Both the position numbers and the translations under genes were made by a program. Positions 8,365 through 17,077 of a DNA stretch of 64,000 nt are shown here, piece after piece. The stretch is from Neomoorella stamsii. GTDB lineage: Bacteria; Bacillota; DSM-521; Neomoorellales; Neomoorellaceae. The stretch is from the NCBI RefSeq assembly GCF_002995805.1, contig NZ_PVXL01000043.1, forward strand, positions 1-64,000, written 5' to 3'. Positions within the stretch are counted from its first letter, which is position 1. Each line of letters begins with the position of its first letter. The notes under the pieces were generated by a model. That model worked only from the letters and a program-made list of their open reading frames with translations, had not been told where the DNA came from and did not search any database.

Positions 8365-8913
8365 TCACCGTAGCAGAATCCCCCCCAGAAGCATGGAAAC
8401 AATTACACCCACAAGGGGGCTCAAATTTAGATAATGAACCAGGATGAAATAAGCGGCCGCTATGCCAAAGGGGAGCCAGTTGAGGGGGGCCGTGTTTTTG
8501 GGCACAAAGGCATATTTGGCAAAATCCCAGGCTAGCATGGCCAGCATCACGAAAACCACGGGCCGGATGCCGGCCACCATGCCCTTTAAGAAGGGGCTAT
8601 CCTTGAATTTCTCCAGAAAGGCGAAGAAACCAATCAAGATTATAAACACAGGGATGGTTACGGCGATCAAAGCAACGGCAGCACCCAGCCAGCCGGCTAC
8701 TTTGTAACCAATGTACATTGTTAACTTGGTTGCAATGGGTCCCGGAAGAGCGTTGCCGAAGGCCAGGGCCTGGCCGAATTCTTCCTGGCTTACCCAGCGG
8801 TAAACCTCAACTGCCTCGTGCTCATAAAGAGGTACAATGGCCGGTCCTCCCCCATAGCCCAGCAAGGTCGCCCGCCCAAAGCCTATAAAAAGGTCCAGCA
8901 GCGTCTTGAGCAT
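8365..8913 (-). CDS. chrA: chromate transporter family protein, half-size
   Basis: A 182-residue membrane protein of the CHR family, with the N-terminal FIGFGRATLLGYGGGPA motif, the FGNALPGPIATKL motif and four to five membrane helices. Long ChrA proteins carry two such halves; short ones are normally encoded as adjacent pairs that assemble together. Only one half is present here and no partner gene is adjacent, so it may be a homodimer or depend on a partner elsewhere. The substrate (chromate, sulfate or another anion) cannot be told from sequence. GAAGGAG precedes the ATG by about 7 bases. Confidence 0.88.
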   Translation of the reverse strand: MLKTLLDLFIGFGRATLLGYGGGPAIVPLYEHEAVEVYRWVSQEEFGQALAFGNALPGPIATKLTMYIGYKVAGWLGAAVALIAVTIPVFIILIGFFAFLEKFKDSPFLKGMVAGIRPVVFVMLAMLAWDFAKYAFVPKNTAPLNWLPFGIAAAYFILVHYLNLSPLVGVIVSMLLGGILLR

Positions 8914-9038
8914 TCAGGTTCTCCTTCATCCTTTCATCAATTATAGTGTCGAACTGGATCGAAATAAGTACCTTTTATATTTCTACTATTTAAGGGAAAC
9001 TCCTTTTTTATTACACAAATAACATGACCAATTCTAAT

Positions 9039-9082
9039 TAAAAAGAGCGAGACCCTTGACAAGGGATGTCAAGGGTCTCGCT
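9039..9082 (-). terminator. terminator after tRNA-Leu
   Basis: A 16-base-pair perfect stem (9046-9061 with 9067-9082) with a 5-base loop, followed on the minus strand by CTTTTTAATT. It is an exceptionally strong hairpin. Confidence 0.9.
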
Positions 9083-9090
9083 TCTAACAG

Positions 9091-9178
9091 TGGTGCGGCA
9101 GAAGGGATTTGAACCCCCACCCTGCTAATCAGGACTAGAACCTGAATCTAGCGCGTCTGCCAATTCCGCCACTGCCGC
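9091..9178 (-). tRNA. tRNA-Leu (anticodon CAG)
   Basis: An 88-base class II tRNA with encoded CCA (9091-9093). The acceptor stem GCGGCAG pairs with CTGCCGC. The anticodon stem CTAGA/TCTAG holds loop TTCAGGT with anticodon CAG. A long variable arm and the GGTTCAAATCC T-loop are present. It reads CTG leucine codons. It starts 55 bases after the FtsA-like gene and may share its transcript. Confidence 0.96.
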
Positions 9179-9233
9179 TCGCAATCGCTCCCTTCAGGAG
9201 CAAGATTAATTATAGCAGCCCGCCGGCTACCTG

Positions 9234-11180
9234 TCAAGGGTCCCAGCGTAAAGTAACCTGATCTCCTTCGGCCAGGGGGGTAGTAAATTCGGCCGGACGG
9301 CCGTTAACCTCCATAACCAGCCTTTTCCGGCCCGGCGGCGGTGTTGACGGGAAATCCAGGTAGTTAAAAACATCGGTAAATAAAACATCGGCTGCCTGGA
9401 CTTTGAGGGTGGCCGGGCGGCCATTTAAGATGATAGTTATGGCCCGGCCGGCAGCCTCTACCCCTGTCACCAGGTTGTCGCCATCTTTGATGGGAGCTTC
9501 GGGCCGGACCGGCTGGCCGTTTAAAAGAATAGTGTCTTCCAGGGACTCCCCCAGCCTGGCCAGGACCCGGGCTACCGTATCCAGGGGTTCATAGGTGATG
9601 CGGGCCTGATCTTCTACCGGGGTATGGTAATCCACCTGGTTATCATTCATGATAATCATGGGTTCCAGGGTAACCTGGCGGCCGTTAAAGGTAATTGTTT
9701 TAGGAGTAAGTTCCGGCACCAGGTCTTTTATTGTACCCCGGGCATCGGCGCCATCCCGGCCCGGAATCACCTGGATTTCATCGCCAGGCCTGACGGTGGT
9801 ATTCAAGGTGGCTGGGGAATTATTCACCAGGATGGTTCCCGGCTGCCCGGGCTGGCCGCGGAGAAAGGTCAGGCGGCCGTTAATTTCCACCCCCAGGCCC
9901 TTACCCGGCCGGCCGTAAAGCAGGCGCGCCGGGATGCCGGCTGCCAGCAGGGCCTGAGTAACCGTCATCTGCTGCCCGGCCAGGAAATGCACCGGCCGGC
10001 CGTTGACAATTACCCGGGCCAGACCCAGGCCTTCCTGTTTTAAGGCTGTAATGGCGATCCCAATAGGGGTAATGGCCTGGGGTCCCTGAAAATTTTTAGC
10101 CCCGCTGATGCCATTTAAAACTTCCCGGCCGCGCACGGCCACCCTGTCCGGCGGTATTTCCAGCTGGCCGGCCAGGGCCTCAGGGAGTCCAGGGGTCAGG
10201 CTACCGCCCCCTACCAGCAGGACGGCCTGGGGGGCGCGGCCGTTGAGCAAGATAATCTGGGTGGCAATCTGCCGGGCCAGTTCAGTTACCGCCGGTTTAA
10301 TGGCCTCTATAATCCCGGCTGCCGGTAGGGTGCGTTGTTGCCCGACGATATCGGTAAAGGTCACACTGGCATTTTTTAATAACTGGCGCTTGACTGCTTC
10401 GGCTGTATGAAAGTCCAAAAGGAGGGCCCCTGCCAGGGCTTCGGTAATTTCATCCCCGGCTGAGGGTACCATGGCGTAGCCGGTAATGGTGCCCTGGCCG
10501 GTAATGGCAATGTCGGAAGTGCCGGCGCCGATATCTACCAGGGCCAGGTTTAATCCCCGCATGGCTGCCGGTACGGCCACGGCGCTGGCGGCAATGGGTT
10601 CCAGGGTAAGGGAAGCCATGGTGAGCCCTGCCCTTTGCAGGGACGCCACCAGGGAATCTACCACCACCCGGGGCAAAAAGGTGGCTATAACTTCAGTAGC
10701 CATGCGCTGGCCCCGCTGGCCTACCAGGTTACCGATGGGATGACCATCGAGGCTGTAGCCCACCACACTGTAACCCACACAGTGGTAGGCCAATTGATTT
10801 TCACTACCAGCCAGGAGACGTTTTTCTGCTTCCTGGACGGCTGCCGCCTCCAGGGCCAGCACCTCCTGGCCACTGATTTCCGTAGCCGGCGATATTTCTT
10901 CCTCGGCGGTGGCCCGCTGGGTTTTTAAAGCCCGGCCGGCAGCGGCTACCGCTGCTTCTTTTAAGGGTATATGTAGTTTTTTTTCCAGCTGTTCTTTAAC
11001 CGCCTCGATGGCCAGGGCGACCTGGGGAATATCATGGATCTGGCCGTCCAGCATAGCGCGCTGCTGGTGTTCAACTATTGCTGCCGCCCGGATGTGGTAA
11101 CCCTTTGTCCCGGGGGCCAGTACCAGGCCAGCGACTTTGCGGGTCCCCACATCCAGGGCAAAAACCGGGCCTTCAGCCAT
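9234..11180 (-). CDS. FtsA/PilM-like ATPase with a C-terminal repeat region
   Basis: A 648-residue protein. Residues 1-390 form an actin/Hsp70-type ATPase fold as in FtsA and PilM: phosphate-1 ALDVGTRKVAG near the start, phosphate-2 LVDIGAGTSDIAI near 215, and adenosine motif LLVGGGSLTPGL near 325. From about 395 to the end there are some seven recurrences of an (V/I/L/F)NGRP-type motif, each followed by a short beta-like unit and sometimes by (R/K)(P/D)GD(E/N), suggesting small beta-rich repeat modules. No membrane helix or FtsA amphipathic tail is evident. FtsA proteins are about 410 residues, so the tail is an addition. Its role (division, envelope or sporulation) is unknown. The ATG has GGGAGGTG 7 bases upstream. 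Confidence 0.8.
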   Translation of the reverse strand: MAEGPVFALDVGTRKVAGLVLAPGTKGYHIRAAAIVEHQQRAMLDGQIHDIPQVALAIEAVKEQLEKKLHIPLKEAAVAAAGRALKTQRATAEEEISPATEISGQEVLALEAAAVQEAEKRLLAGSENQLAYHCVGYSVVGYSLDGHPIGNLVGQRGQRMATEVIATFLPRVVVDSLVASLQRAGLTMASLTLEPIAASAVAVPAAMRGLNLALVDIGAGTSDIAITGQGTITGYAMVPSAGDEITEALAGALLLDFHTAEAVKRQLLKNASVTFTDIVGQQRTLPAAGIIEAIKPAVTELARQIATQIILLNGRAPQAVLLVGGGSLTPGLPEALAGQLEIPPDRVAVRGREVLNGISGAKNFQGPQAITPIGIAITALKQEGLGLARVIVNGRPVHFLAGQQMTVTQALLAAGIPARLLYGRPGKGLGVEINGRLTFLRGQPGQPGTILVNNSPATLNTTVRPGDEIQVIPGRDGADARGTIKDLVPELTPKTITFNGRQVTLEPMIIMNDNQVDYHTPVEDQARITYEPLDTVARVLARLGESLEDTILLNGQPVRPEAPIKDGDNLVTGVEAAGRAITIILNGRPATLKVQAADVLFTDVFNYLDFPSTPPPGRKRLVMEVNGRPAEFTTPLAEGDQVTLRWDP

Positions 11181-11290
11181 TGCAGCACCTCCCTCCTACA
11201 AAATTCGCCCTGTCCAGGTAAAATCCTGCTTCCCTCTGGTAAAAGCCGGCCTTTTCCTGCTTTGTAAATTAACCACGGTAGGAAGCAGCA

Positions 11291-11320
11291 AAAATTTACC
11301 CGGGTGTTTCAATCCCGGGT
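11291..11320 (-). terminator. probable terminator after the two small unknown genes
   Basis: ACCCGGG (11298-11304) pairs with CCCGGGT (11314-11320), followed on the minus strand by AAATTTTTGC. It separates the small gene pair from the FtsA-like gene. Confidence 0.6.
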
Positions 11321-11335
11321 CACTTAGTCACTACC

Positions 11336-11566
11336 CTATTTCTTTTCTCCCTCAGCAAAGCCGCTGTAGGGGTCAGGATAACCTGGCGCCCCGCCGTACA
11401 TTTGCAGGATCTTCTTTATGTCTTCCATTTCTTTCTTTTCCCGCTCCAGCATACTGTTAATTATTTGCTTGACTCCATCCGGGGCTGTAGAGGCAATTTC
11501 CGGCCAGAGGGTCAGCTCTTCCTCATCAAGGCGCAGGACCTGGCGCAGTTTATCCAACCAGTGCAT
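11336..11566 (-). CDS. small acidic helical protein of unknown function (76 aa)
   Basis: Not recognised. The first 50 residues look like two charged helices (rich in Glu, Lys, Leu), followed by a Gly/Pro/Tyr-rich tail (YGGAPGYPDPYSGF). Tyr/Gly/Pro tails are common in spore-surface proteins. A GAAGGAG ribosome site precedes the ATG. It lies 22 bases after the next small gene upstream and shares its general plan (helical head, Tyr/Pro tail), so the two probably form an operon. Confidence 0.65.
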   Translation of the reverse strand: MHWLDKLRQVLRLDEEELTLWPEIASTAPDGVKQIINSMLEREKKEMEDIKKILQMYGGAPGYPDPYSGFAEGEKK

Positions 11567-11588
11567 AGTTCCTTCTCCTTTCTATATT

Positions 11589-11876
11589 CTATTCTTCCGC
11601 AGGTTTTTCACTGTAAGGGACAGGGTCATCATAGTAAGGCGGCCTTGGCGGTTTATAAGGCGGCGGGTAGGGAGGTTGATAGGGCGGCTCGTAGACCATT
11701 AAATGGGCCAGGTGGTGGTTCCAGAACATAGCTTCCTCTACTTCACCCAGGATGTGGTTTAAAAGGGTATGCCGGACGCCAAAGGAAGGTGTTGCCGCCG
11801 CGGCTTCAGCCAGGAGCCGGATCTCTTCCAGGTCTATTTCCAGGGCTCTTTTGGTTTTATGATAGGAACCGTTCAT
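11589..11876 (-). CDS. small protein with a Pro/Tyr-rich tail (95 aa)
   Basis: Not recognised by family. Residues 1-60 are predicted helical with several Glu/His residues (EEAMFWNHHLAHL). Residues 63-95 are a low-complexity PPYxPPY repeat ending in acidic residues. Such Pro-Tyr repeats occur in cross-linked spore coat or surface proteins, but the link here is only compositional. GGAAGGAGTAATAGT precedes the ATG. First gene of the pair with the 76-residue protein. Confidence 0.65.
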   Translation of the reverse strand: MNGSYHKTKRALEIDLEEIRLLAEAAAATPSFGVRHTLLNHILGEVEEAMFWNHHLAHLMVYEPPYQPPYPPPYKPPRPPYYDDPVPYSEKPAEE

Positions 11877-11962
11877 ACTATTACTCCTTCCATAAAAGGA
11901 TTTATCTGTAATAACCTATGCCATCTGTTACCAGGATGTTACTGGTGGCCGGTTTTTTCTAA

Positions 11963-11991
11963 TTGCACTGGCGGGGAAAGTGTTATAAAAT
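11963..11991 (+). promoter_or_regulatory. sigma-A-type promoter of azlCD
   Basis: TTGCAC (11963-11968), 17-base spacer, TAAAAT (11986-11991). Predicted start near 11998, immediately before the ribosome site GAGAGGAGA. Confidence 0.75.
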
Positions 11992-12013
11992 CATTGCGGA
12001 GAGGAGATTAGAC

Positions 12014-12748
12014 ATGCAACCTCAGGATGAAGTTTTGCCCCGTGATGTTACCGTACCTGTAGCGGTTGCCCCCCTTATGTGGCAAGGTGTCCGGGCAGCC
12101 CTGCCCATCGTCCTCGGCTATTTACCCCTCGGCTTTGCCTATGGTGTCCTGGCCCGGGAGGCGGGCTTTAACCTCTGGGAGACAGTACTGATGTCGGTGC
12201 TGCTCTATGCCGGCTCCGGCCAGTTTATTGCCGTCAGCATGTTTGGCAGCGGCGTGGCAGCGGCCGCCATTATTTTCACCGTCTTCCTGGTCAACCTGCG
12301 CCACCTGCTCTTCAGCGCCTCCCTGGTACCCCATTTACGGCGTTTCCGGCCGGCCGCCCTGGCCCTGCTGGCAGCGGAAATTACCGACGAGACCTTTGCC
12401 GTGGCCATCAACCACTACAGCGACCACGAGGCCCATCTTCCCTATCATTTCGGCCTTAACCTGACGGCCCATTTTTCCTGGGTGCTGGCTTCGCTGCTGG
12501 GCGGACTGGCGGGTAATTTGATGGGGGATCCGGCCCGTTTCGGTTTCAACTTTGCCCTGCCGGCCATGTTCATCATCCTGCTGGTCCTGCAGTTAAAGGA
12601 TAAGCAGACCTTGGTGGTTGCTGCCCTGGCGGCTCTATTTTCGGTAGTTATTGCCCTCCTCTGGCCCGGCAGCTGGAACATCATCCTGGCAACGGTGATA
12701 GCCGCCACCCTGGGGGTGATCCTGGAACCATGGACAGGCAAATTTTAA
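12014..12748 (+). CDS. azlC: AzlC-family branched-chain amino acid exporter, large subunit
   Basis: A 244-residue inner-membrane protein of the AzlC/LIV-E family. Typical motifs are LPIVLGYLPLGFAYGVLAREAGF near the N-terminus, YAGSGQF, and LRHLLFSASL mid-protein, with about seven to eight membrane segments. With AzlD it exports branched-chain amino acids or analogues. ATG 12014 is chosen because the promoter places transcription near 11998 and GAGAGGAGA is 7-8 bases upstream; the longer frame would start within the -35 box. Its end overlaps azlD by 19 bases. Confidence 0.92.
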   Translation: MQPQDEVLPRDVTVPVAVAPLMWQGVRAALPIVLGYLPLGFAYGVLAREAGFNLWETVLMSVLLYAGSGQFIAVSMFGSGVAAAAIIFTVFLVNLRHLLFSASLVPHLRRFRPAALALLAAEITDETFAVAINHYSDHEAHLPYHFGLNLTAHFSWVLASLLGGLAGNLMGDPARFGFNFALPAMFIILLVLQLKDKQTLVVAALAALFSVVIALLWPGSWNIILATVIAATLGVILEPWTGKF

Positions 12749-13041
12749 TTATTATCCTCGGTACCGCCCTGGTAACCTATTTGCCCCGGATGCTTCCCCT
12801 GGTAGTTCTGAGTCGCATGAGGTTACCGGAGGTTTTTTTACGCTGGCTAAGTTATGTTCCAGCGGCCGTCCTGGCCGCCCTGCTGGCGCCGGGACTGCTG
12901 CTGCCAGGTGGCAAGCTGGCTTTAACCGCTAACCCCTACCTGCTGGCAGCCATCCCCACTGGGATAGTAGCTCTGAAGACCCGTAGCATGGCCCTGACCA
13001 TTTTAACCGGCATGCTGGCCATGGTCTTGGTCCAGCACTGA
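12730..13041 (+). CDS. azlD: AzlD-family branched-chain amino acid exporter, small subunit
   Basis: A 103-residue protein with three to four membrane helices and the family opening TYLPRMLPLVVL, followed by FLRWLSYVPAAVLAALLAP. It is the partner of AzlC; the genes overlap by 19 bases, so translation is coupled. The downstream oxidoreductase starts 16 bases after its stop and probably shares the transcript. Confidence 0.92.
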   Translation: MDRQILIIILGTALVTYLPRMLPLVVLSRMRLPEVFLRWLSYVPAAVLAALLAPGLLLPGGKLALTANPYLLAAIPTGIVALKTRSMALTILTGMLAMVLVQH

Positions 13042-13057
13042 AAGGAAGGTTTTAACT

Positions 13058-15046
13058 ATAGCTACCTATCGTTCCGTCTGTCCCCTCGACTGCCCCGATG
13101 CCTGTGGCTTGCTCATTGAAGTTAACGACGGCCGGGTGACTAAAGTTAGCGGCGACCCGGAGCATCCCTACACGAGGGGATATACTTGCGCCAAAATGCG
13201 CCATTACCCGCAACTCATTCACTCCCCGGAACGGATTCTGACGCCCTTAAAGCGTAGCGGTCCCAAAGGTAGCGGCCTTTTTACGCCCATTTCGTGGACG
13301 GAAGCCCTGGAGACCATCGCCGGTCGCTGGCAGGAAATAATAGCTACCTATGGCGCGGAAGCCATTCTCCCCTATTCCTATGCCGGCGTTATGGGATTGC
13401 TCCAGCGCAATGCCGGCCATCCCTTTTTCCACCGCCTGGGGGCTTCAGAACTCCAGCGGACCATCTGCTCACCGGCAGCCGAGGCTGGCTGGCAACAGGT
13501 TTTAGGCCAGACCTGGGGTACCGACCCGGAGACGGTTGTCGATGCGGACCTGGTAATCATCTGGGGTATGAACCCGGCCTCTACCAGTATCCATTTCCTC
13601 TCCCTGGTCCAGCAGGCCCGGCAGAAAGGTGCCCGGTTAATTGTTATCGATGCCTACCGTACCCGGACGGCTGCCCTGGCCGACGAGGTTATCCTGGTCC
13701 GGCCCGGCAGCGATGCCGCCCTAGCGTTAGGCGTCATGCAGGTACTGGTAGCAGAAGAACTGGTCGATAGTAGCTTTATAGCCGCCCACGTCTCCGGTTA
13801 TGAGGAGCTTCGTACTAAAGTTCTGCCCGGTTATTCTCCGGAAAGGGTGGCCGCCCTTACCGGCGTACCGGCCGGAACGATAATTAACCTGGCTCGAGCC
13901 TATGGCCGGGCCAGGGCGCCCTTTATCCGCATCGGCTACGGCTTTTCCCGCCACCGCCAGGGCGGTATGGCTGTCAGGGTCATTGCCTCCCTGCCAGCCC
14001 TGGTGGGAGCCTATGGTAAACATGGAGGTGGAGCTCTGCAAAGCTCCGGGACCGGCAATGCTTTTAAGCTGGATGTCCTGAACCGGCCGGACCTGCGGCA
14101 GCGGCCGGTGCGGGCGATAAATATGGTCCAGCTGGGCCGGGCTTTAACTGAGGCGCTGGATCCACCGGTGATGGGCCTTTACGTCTACCACGGCAACCCG
14201 GCCACGGTGGCCCCAGACCAGAACCGCGTTCTGGCGGGCTTAAGGCGGGAGGATATCTTTACAGTGGTCCACGAGCGCTTCCTGACGGATACGGCCCTTT
14301 ACGCCGACATCATCCTGCCGGCCACCTTTTCTGTAGAACAGGAGGATCTATACCGCAGTTACGGCCAGTATTACCTCCAGCGCAGCCCGGCAATACTACC
14401 ACCCCCGGGCGAGGCGAAGAGTAACTGGCAGACCTTTTGCCTCCTGGCCCAAACCCTGGGCTTTAGCGAAGATATTTTCCGGCGCTCCGAGGCGGAAATG
14501 GTCGAGCTTTTAATCCGGGAGATACCCCTTGACAAGGTAGACCGCGAAGCCCTGGCTGCCGGCAGGGCTGTTAAATTAAAACCGGCCCAGGGATTTGCCA
14601 CCCCTTCAGGGAAAATCGAACTTATGGCTGCCGGTGCCAAACCCCCCGGCTACGAGCCGCCGGGCGATACTGAACTGGCCGGCCTTTATCCTTTCTACCT
14701 CCTCACGGCCCCGGCCCATTTTGCCCTCAACTCCAATTTCGGGCAGCTGGCTCCCCTCCGGGAACGGGAAGGGTGCCCTCAGGTTCTCGTCAACCCGGAT
14801 GACTGCCGTAAAAAGGGCCTGGTGGAGGGCGCCCTGGCTGAAGTTTACAACCAGCGCGGCTCCTGTCTCCTTAAGGTGCGGGCCAGCAGCGATGTTCCCC
14901 CGGGTACTACCGTAGCTCCCGGTGTCTGGTGGTGCCAGCATTCCCCTGGCGGCCGCAACATTAACAGCGTCATTGGCGACGAGTTGACCGACCTGGGTGG
15001 GGGCAGCACCTTTTACGACCACCGGGTCGATATCCGGCCGTTATAG
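13058..15046 (+). CDS. single-subunit molybdopterin oxidoreductase (Mo/W-bisPGD), apparent ATA start
   Basis: A 662-residue member of the DMSO-reductase superfamily. C7, C11, C15 and C44 (CPLDCPDAC ... YTCAK) bind one [4Fe-4S] cluster. C137 in TICSP aligns with the metal-ligand Cys/Sec position of formate dehydrogenase-like enzymes. The C-terminal molydopterin-dinucleotide-binding domain is complete. No signal peptide, so cytoplasmic. The substrate is unknown. The first three cluster cysteines lie upstream of the first standard start (TTG 13109); the only well-placed start is ATA 13058, 8 bases after GGAAGG. It is likely cotranscribed with azlCD. Confidence 0.88.
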   Translation: MATYRSVCPLDCPDACGLLIEVNDGRVTKVSGDPEHPYTRGYTCAKMRHYPQLIHSPERILTPLKRSGPKGSGLFTPISWTEALETIAGRWQEIIATYGAEAILPYSYAGVMGLLQRNAGHPFFHRLGASELQRTICSPAAEAGWQQVLGQTWGTDPETVVDADLVIIWGMNPASTSIHFLSLVQQARQKGARLIVIDAYRTRTAALADEVILVRPGSDAALALGVMQVLVAEELVDSSFIAAHVSGYEELRTKVLPGYSPERVAALTGVPAGTIINLARAYGRARAPFIRIGYGFSRHRQGGMAVRVIASLPALVGAYGKHGGGALQSSGTGNAFKLDVLNRPDLRQRPVRAINMVQLGRALTEALDPPVMGLYVYHGNPATVAPDQNRVLAGLRREDIFTVVHERFLTDTALYADIILPATFSVEQEDLYRSYGQYYLQRSPAILPPPGEAKSNWQTFCLLAQTLGFSEDIFRRSEAEMVELLIREIPLDKVDREALAAGRAVKLKPAQGFATPSGKIELMAAGAKPPGYEPPGDTELAGLYPFYLLTAPAHFALNSNFGQLAPLREREGCPQVLVNPDDCRKKGLVEGALAEVYNQRGSCLLKVRASSDVPPGTTVAPGVWWCQHSPGGRNINSVIGDELTDLGGGSTFYDHRVDIRPL

Positions 15047-15068
15047 CTGGCAACCGGTGGTGAGCCCC

Positions 15069-15111
15069 AAAAAACCGGCAGGGCCTTGAACGTCGTTGCT
15101 CAAGGCCCTGC
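15069..15111 (-). terminator. terminator of the heme operon
   Basis: Stem GCAGGGCCTTGA (15078-15089) with TCAAGGCCCTGC (15100-15111), 10-base loop, then TTTTTT on the minus strand. It lies about 150 bases after the hemL stop codon. Confidence 0.85.
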
Positions 15112-15259
15112 TGGCTCAAGGAGGTCTTTGAAGAAGTGAGTGTGTATTCCTATTATAACCTCCCTGGCCAATCTTATACATAGCTACCAAAAATTTTTTT
15201 CGGGGATGTCCCAGAGACACCCCCTAGAAGGTTAAAGGATTGATACTTATACGGTTTTT

Positions 15260-16558
15260 TCAGGCGGCGATCTCTTGGAAGGCCTCCCGGGCAGCTTCAA
15301 CGGTTCGGTCAATATCTGCTTCAGTGTGGGCCAGGGACATGAAAGCAGCTTCATACTGGGACGGCGCCAGGTAAATTCCCCGGCGCAACATGGCCTGGAA
15401 GTAAGCGGCAAAGGCTTTGGTATCGCTGGTCGTGGCCGTAGTGTAATCAGTCACCGGGCCGGGGTTAAAGAAGGCAGTGAACATGGCTCCCACCCGGTTA
15501 AAGGTAACGGGTACACCGGCCTCCCTGGCTGCTTCTTTGATCCCTTTTTCCAGGCGGGCCGAGAGGGTTTCCAGGCGCTCATAGACACCGGGCTCCTTGA
15601 GGATTTTTAAAGTTGCCAGGCCGGCACTGACGGCCAGAGGGTTGCCGGACAGGGTCCCGGCCTGGTAGACCGGCCCGACCGGAGCTACCCTGGCCATAAT
15701 CTCCCGCCGGCCACCGTAGGCCCCTACCGGCAGGCCGCCGCCGATGATTTTACCCAGGCAGGTAAGGTCCGGCCGGACGCCAAAGCGGGCCTGGGCACCG
15801 CCGTAGGCTAGCCGGAAACCGGTCATGACTTCATCAAAAATTAACAGGGTTCCATAGTGTTTCGTTATGGCCCGCAGGCCCTCCAGGAACCCCGGCTGCG
15901 GCGGGACGCAGCCCATATTGCCGGCCACAGGTTCGACAATGACGGCGGCAATCTCCTCGCCGGCCTGCTTAAAGATAGCCTCGACGGCATCCAGATCGTT
16001 ATACGGGGCAACGATGGTATTGGCGGCCGTGGCAGACGGGACGCCGGGGCTGTCGGGGACGCCAAAGGTCAGGGCCCCGGAGCCGGCCTGGATTAAAAAA
16101 TAATCGGCATGGCCGTGGTAACAACCGGCAAATTTAACGACTTTCTCCCGGCCGGTATAACCACGGGCCAGGCGGATGGCGCTCATGGTCGCCTCCGTTC
16201 CCGAATTGACCAGGCGCACCATCTCGATGGAAGGAACGGCGGCGGTGATTTCCCGGGCCAGTTCATTTTCCAGTTCGGTAGGAGCGCCAAAGCTGGTCCC
16301 CATGGTATGTAAGGTGTTTTCCAGGGCAGCCATAACCTCCGGGTGGCGGTGCCCCAGGATTAGAGGCCCCCAGGAGGCGACATAGTCGATATACCGGTGG
16401 CCGTCAATGTCATAGAGATAGGCCCCTTCACCACGCTGGATAAAGGGCGGCGTCAGGCCTACAGCTTTAAAGGCCCGGACGGGGCTGTTGACCCCCCCGG
16501 GCATGAGTTTAACAGCCTCAGCATAGGCGGCAGCTGATTTGGGCCAGGCTTCGATCAC
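15260..16558 (-). CDS. hemL: glutamate-1-semialdehyde 2,1-aminomutase
   Basis: PLP enzyme that makes 5-aminolevulinate from glutamate-1-semialdehyde. The 432-residue protein has [11 protein letters not shown] near the start, the PLP Asp in [12 protein letters not shown], and the Schiff-base lysine in [17 protein letters not shown]. Full length for the family. The start is GTG 16558 with AGGAGGAAG about 6 bases upstream. Last gene of the heme operon, 18 bases after ahbB. It supplies the precursor for both siroheme and heme. Confidence 0.97.
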   Translation of the reverse strand: MIEAWPKSAAAYAEAVKLMPGGVNSPVRAFKAVGLTPPFIQRGEGAYLYDIDGHRYIDYVASWGPLILGHRHPEVMAALENTLHTMGTSFGAPTELENELAREITAAVPSIEMVRLVNSGTEATMSAIRLARGYTGREKVVKFAGCYHGHADYFLIQAGSGALTFGVPDSPGVPSATAANTIVAPYNDLDAVEAIFKQAGEEIAAVIVEPVAGNMGCVPPQPGFLEGLRAITKHYGTLLIFDEVMTGFRLAYGGAQARFGVRPDLTCLGKIIGGGLPVGAYGGRREIMARVAPVGPVYQAGTLSGNPLAVSAGLATLKILKEPGVYERLETLSARLEKGIKEAAREAGVPVTFNRVGAMFTAFFNPGPVTDYTTATTSDTKAFAAYFQAMLRRGIYLAPSQYEAAFMSLAHTEADIDRTVEAAREAFQEIAA

Positions 16559-16576
16559 CGGGTACTTCCTCCTTTT

Positions 16577-17077
16577 CTATTCCCGACACTCGGGGGGTTC
16601 CTGAATAAAATACTGCATGCTCTCTTTTTTTAGCTCGGCCGTACTGAAAATGAGGCGGTAATTATTATGGCCAATGGCTGCGGCCAGGCGGGCCGCCAGT
16701 TTCTCGCAGGCCTCCCTGGTGCGGCAGTGAATGACGGCATACAGGTTATAGGGCCATTCGGGCCGCTGCTGGCGCTGGTAACAGTGGGTTACTTCCGGGA
16801 AGGTGGCCAGTTTTTCCCCTGCTCTTTTTAATTCTTCCGGCGGCAGCTGCCAGACTACCATGGCGTTGGCAGTTATACCGGCTTCCCGGTGGCGCAGAGC
16901 GGCACCGAAGCGGCGGATAATGCCCTCGGCCTGGAGGCGGCGGATGTGCTCCAGGACTTCCGCTTCGCTAAGGCCCAGCTTTTGGGCCACCGGTAAAAAA
17001 GGACGGGAAACCAGGGGGATGTCGCCCTGGAGCAGGCGCACCAGTTCTTTTTCCAGGTTGGTTAAAGGACGCGGCAA
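16577..17077 (-). CDS. ahbB: siroheme decarboxylase subunit (AhbB-like, Lrp/AsnC fold)
   Basis: With AhbA it decarboxylates siroheme to 12,18-didecarboxysiroheme. The 166-residue protein has an N-terminal helix-turn-helix resembling Lrp/AsnC regulators (LGLSEAEVLEHIRRLQAEGIIRRFGA) and a C-terminal RAM-like domain (FPEVTHCYQR...YNLYAVIHC), the layout of NirDLGH/Ahb decarboxylases rather than of a regulator. TTG 17077 is preferred because GGAGGT lies exactly 6 bases upstream; the in-frame ATG 17083 abuts that site and the longer frame crosses G-rich intergenic filler. A 171-base gap separates it from ahbA. Confidence 0.88.
   Translation of the reverse strand: MPRPLTNLEKELVRLLQGDIPLVSRPFLPVAQKLGLSEAEVLEHIRRLQAEGIIRRFGAALRHREAGITANAMVVWQLPPEELKRAGEKLATFPEVTHCYQRQQRPEWPYNLYAVIHCRTREACEKLAARLAAAIGHNNYRLIFSTAELKKESMQYFIQEPPECRE

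Noticed and set aside
9046-9082. Inverted repeat of a mobile element next to tRNA-Leu
   Set aside because: The stem is followed by a T-run on the minus strand and lies just after the tRNA 3' end, so it is a terminator; no transposase or attachment repeat is present.
13058-15046. Selenocysteine formate dehydrogenase
   Set aside because: The aligned metal-ligand position is an ordinary Cys codon (TICSP), there is no in-frame TGA, only one [4Fe-4S] motif, and no electron-transfer subunit is nearby.
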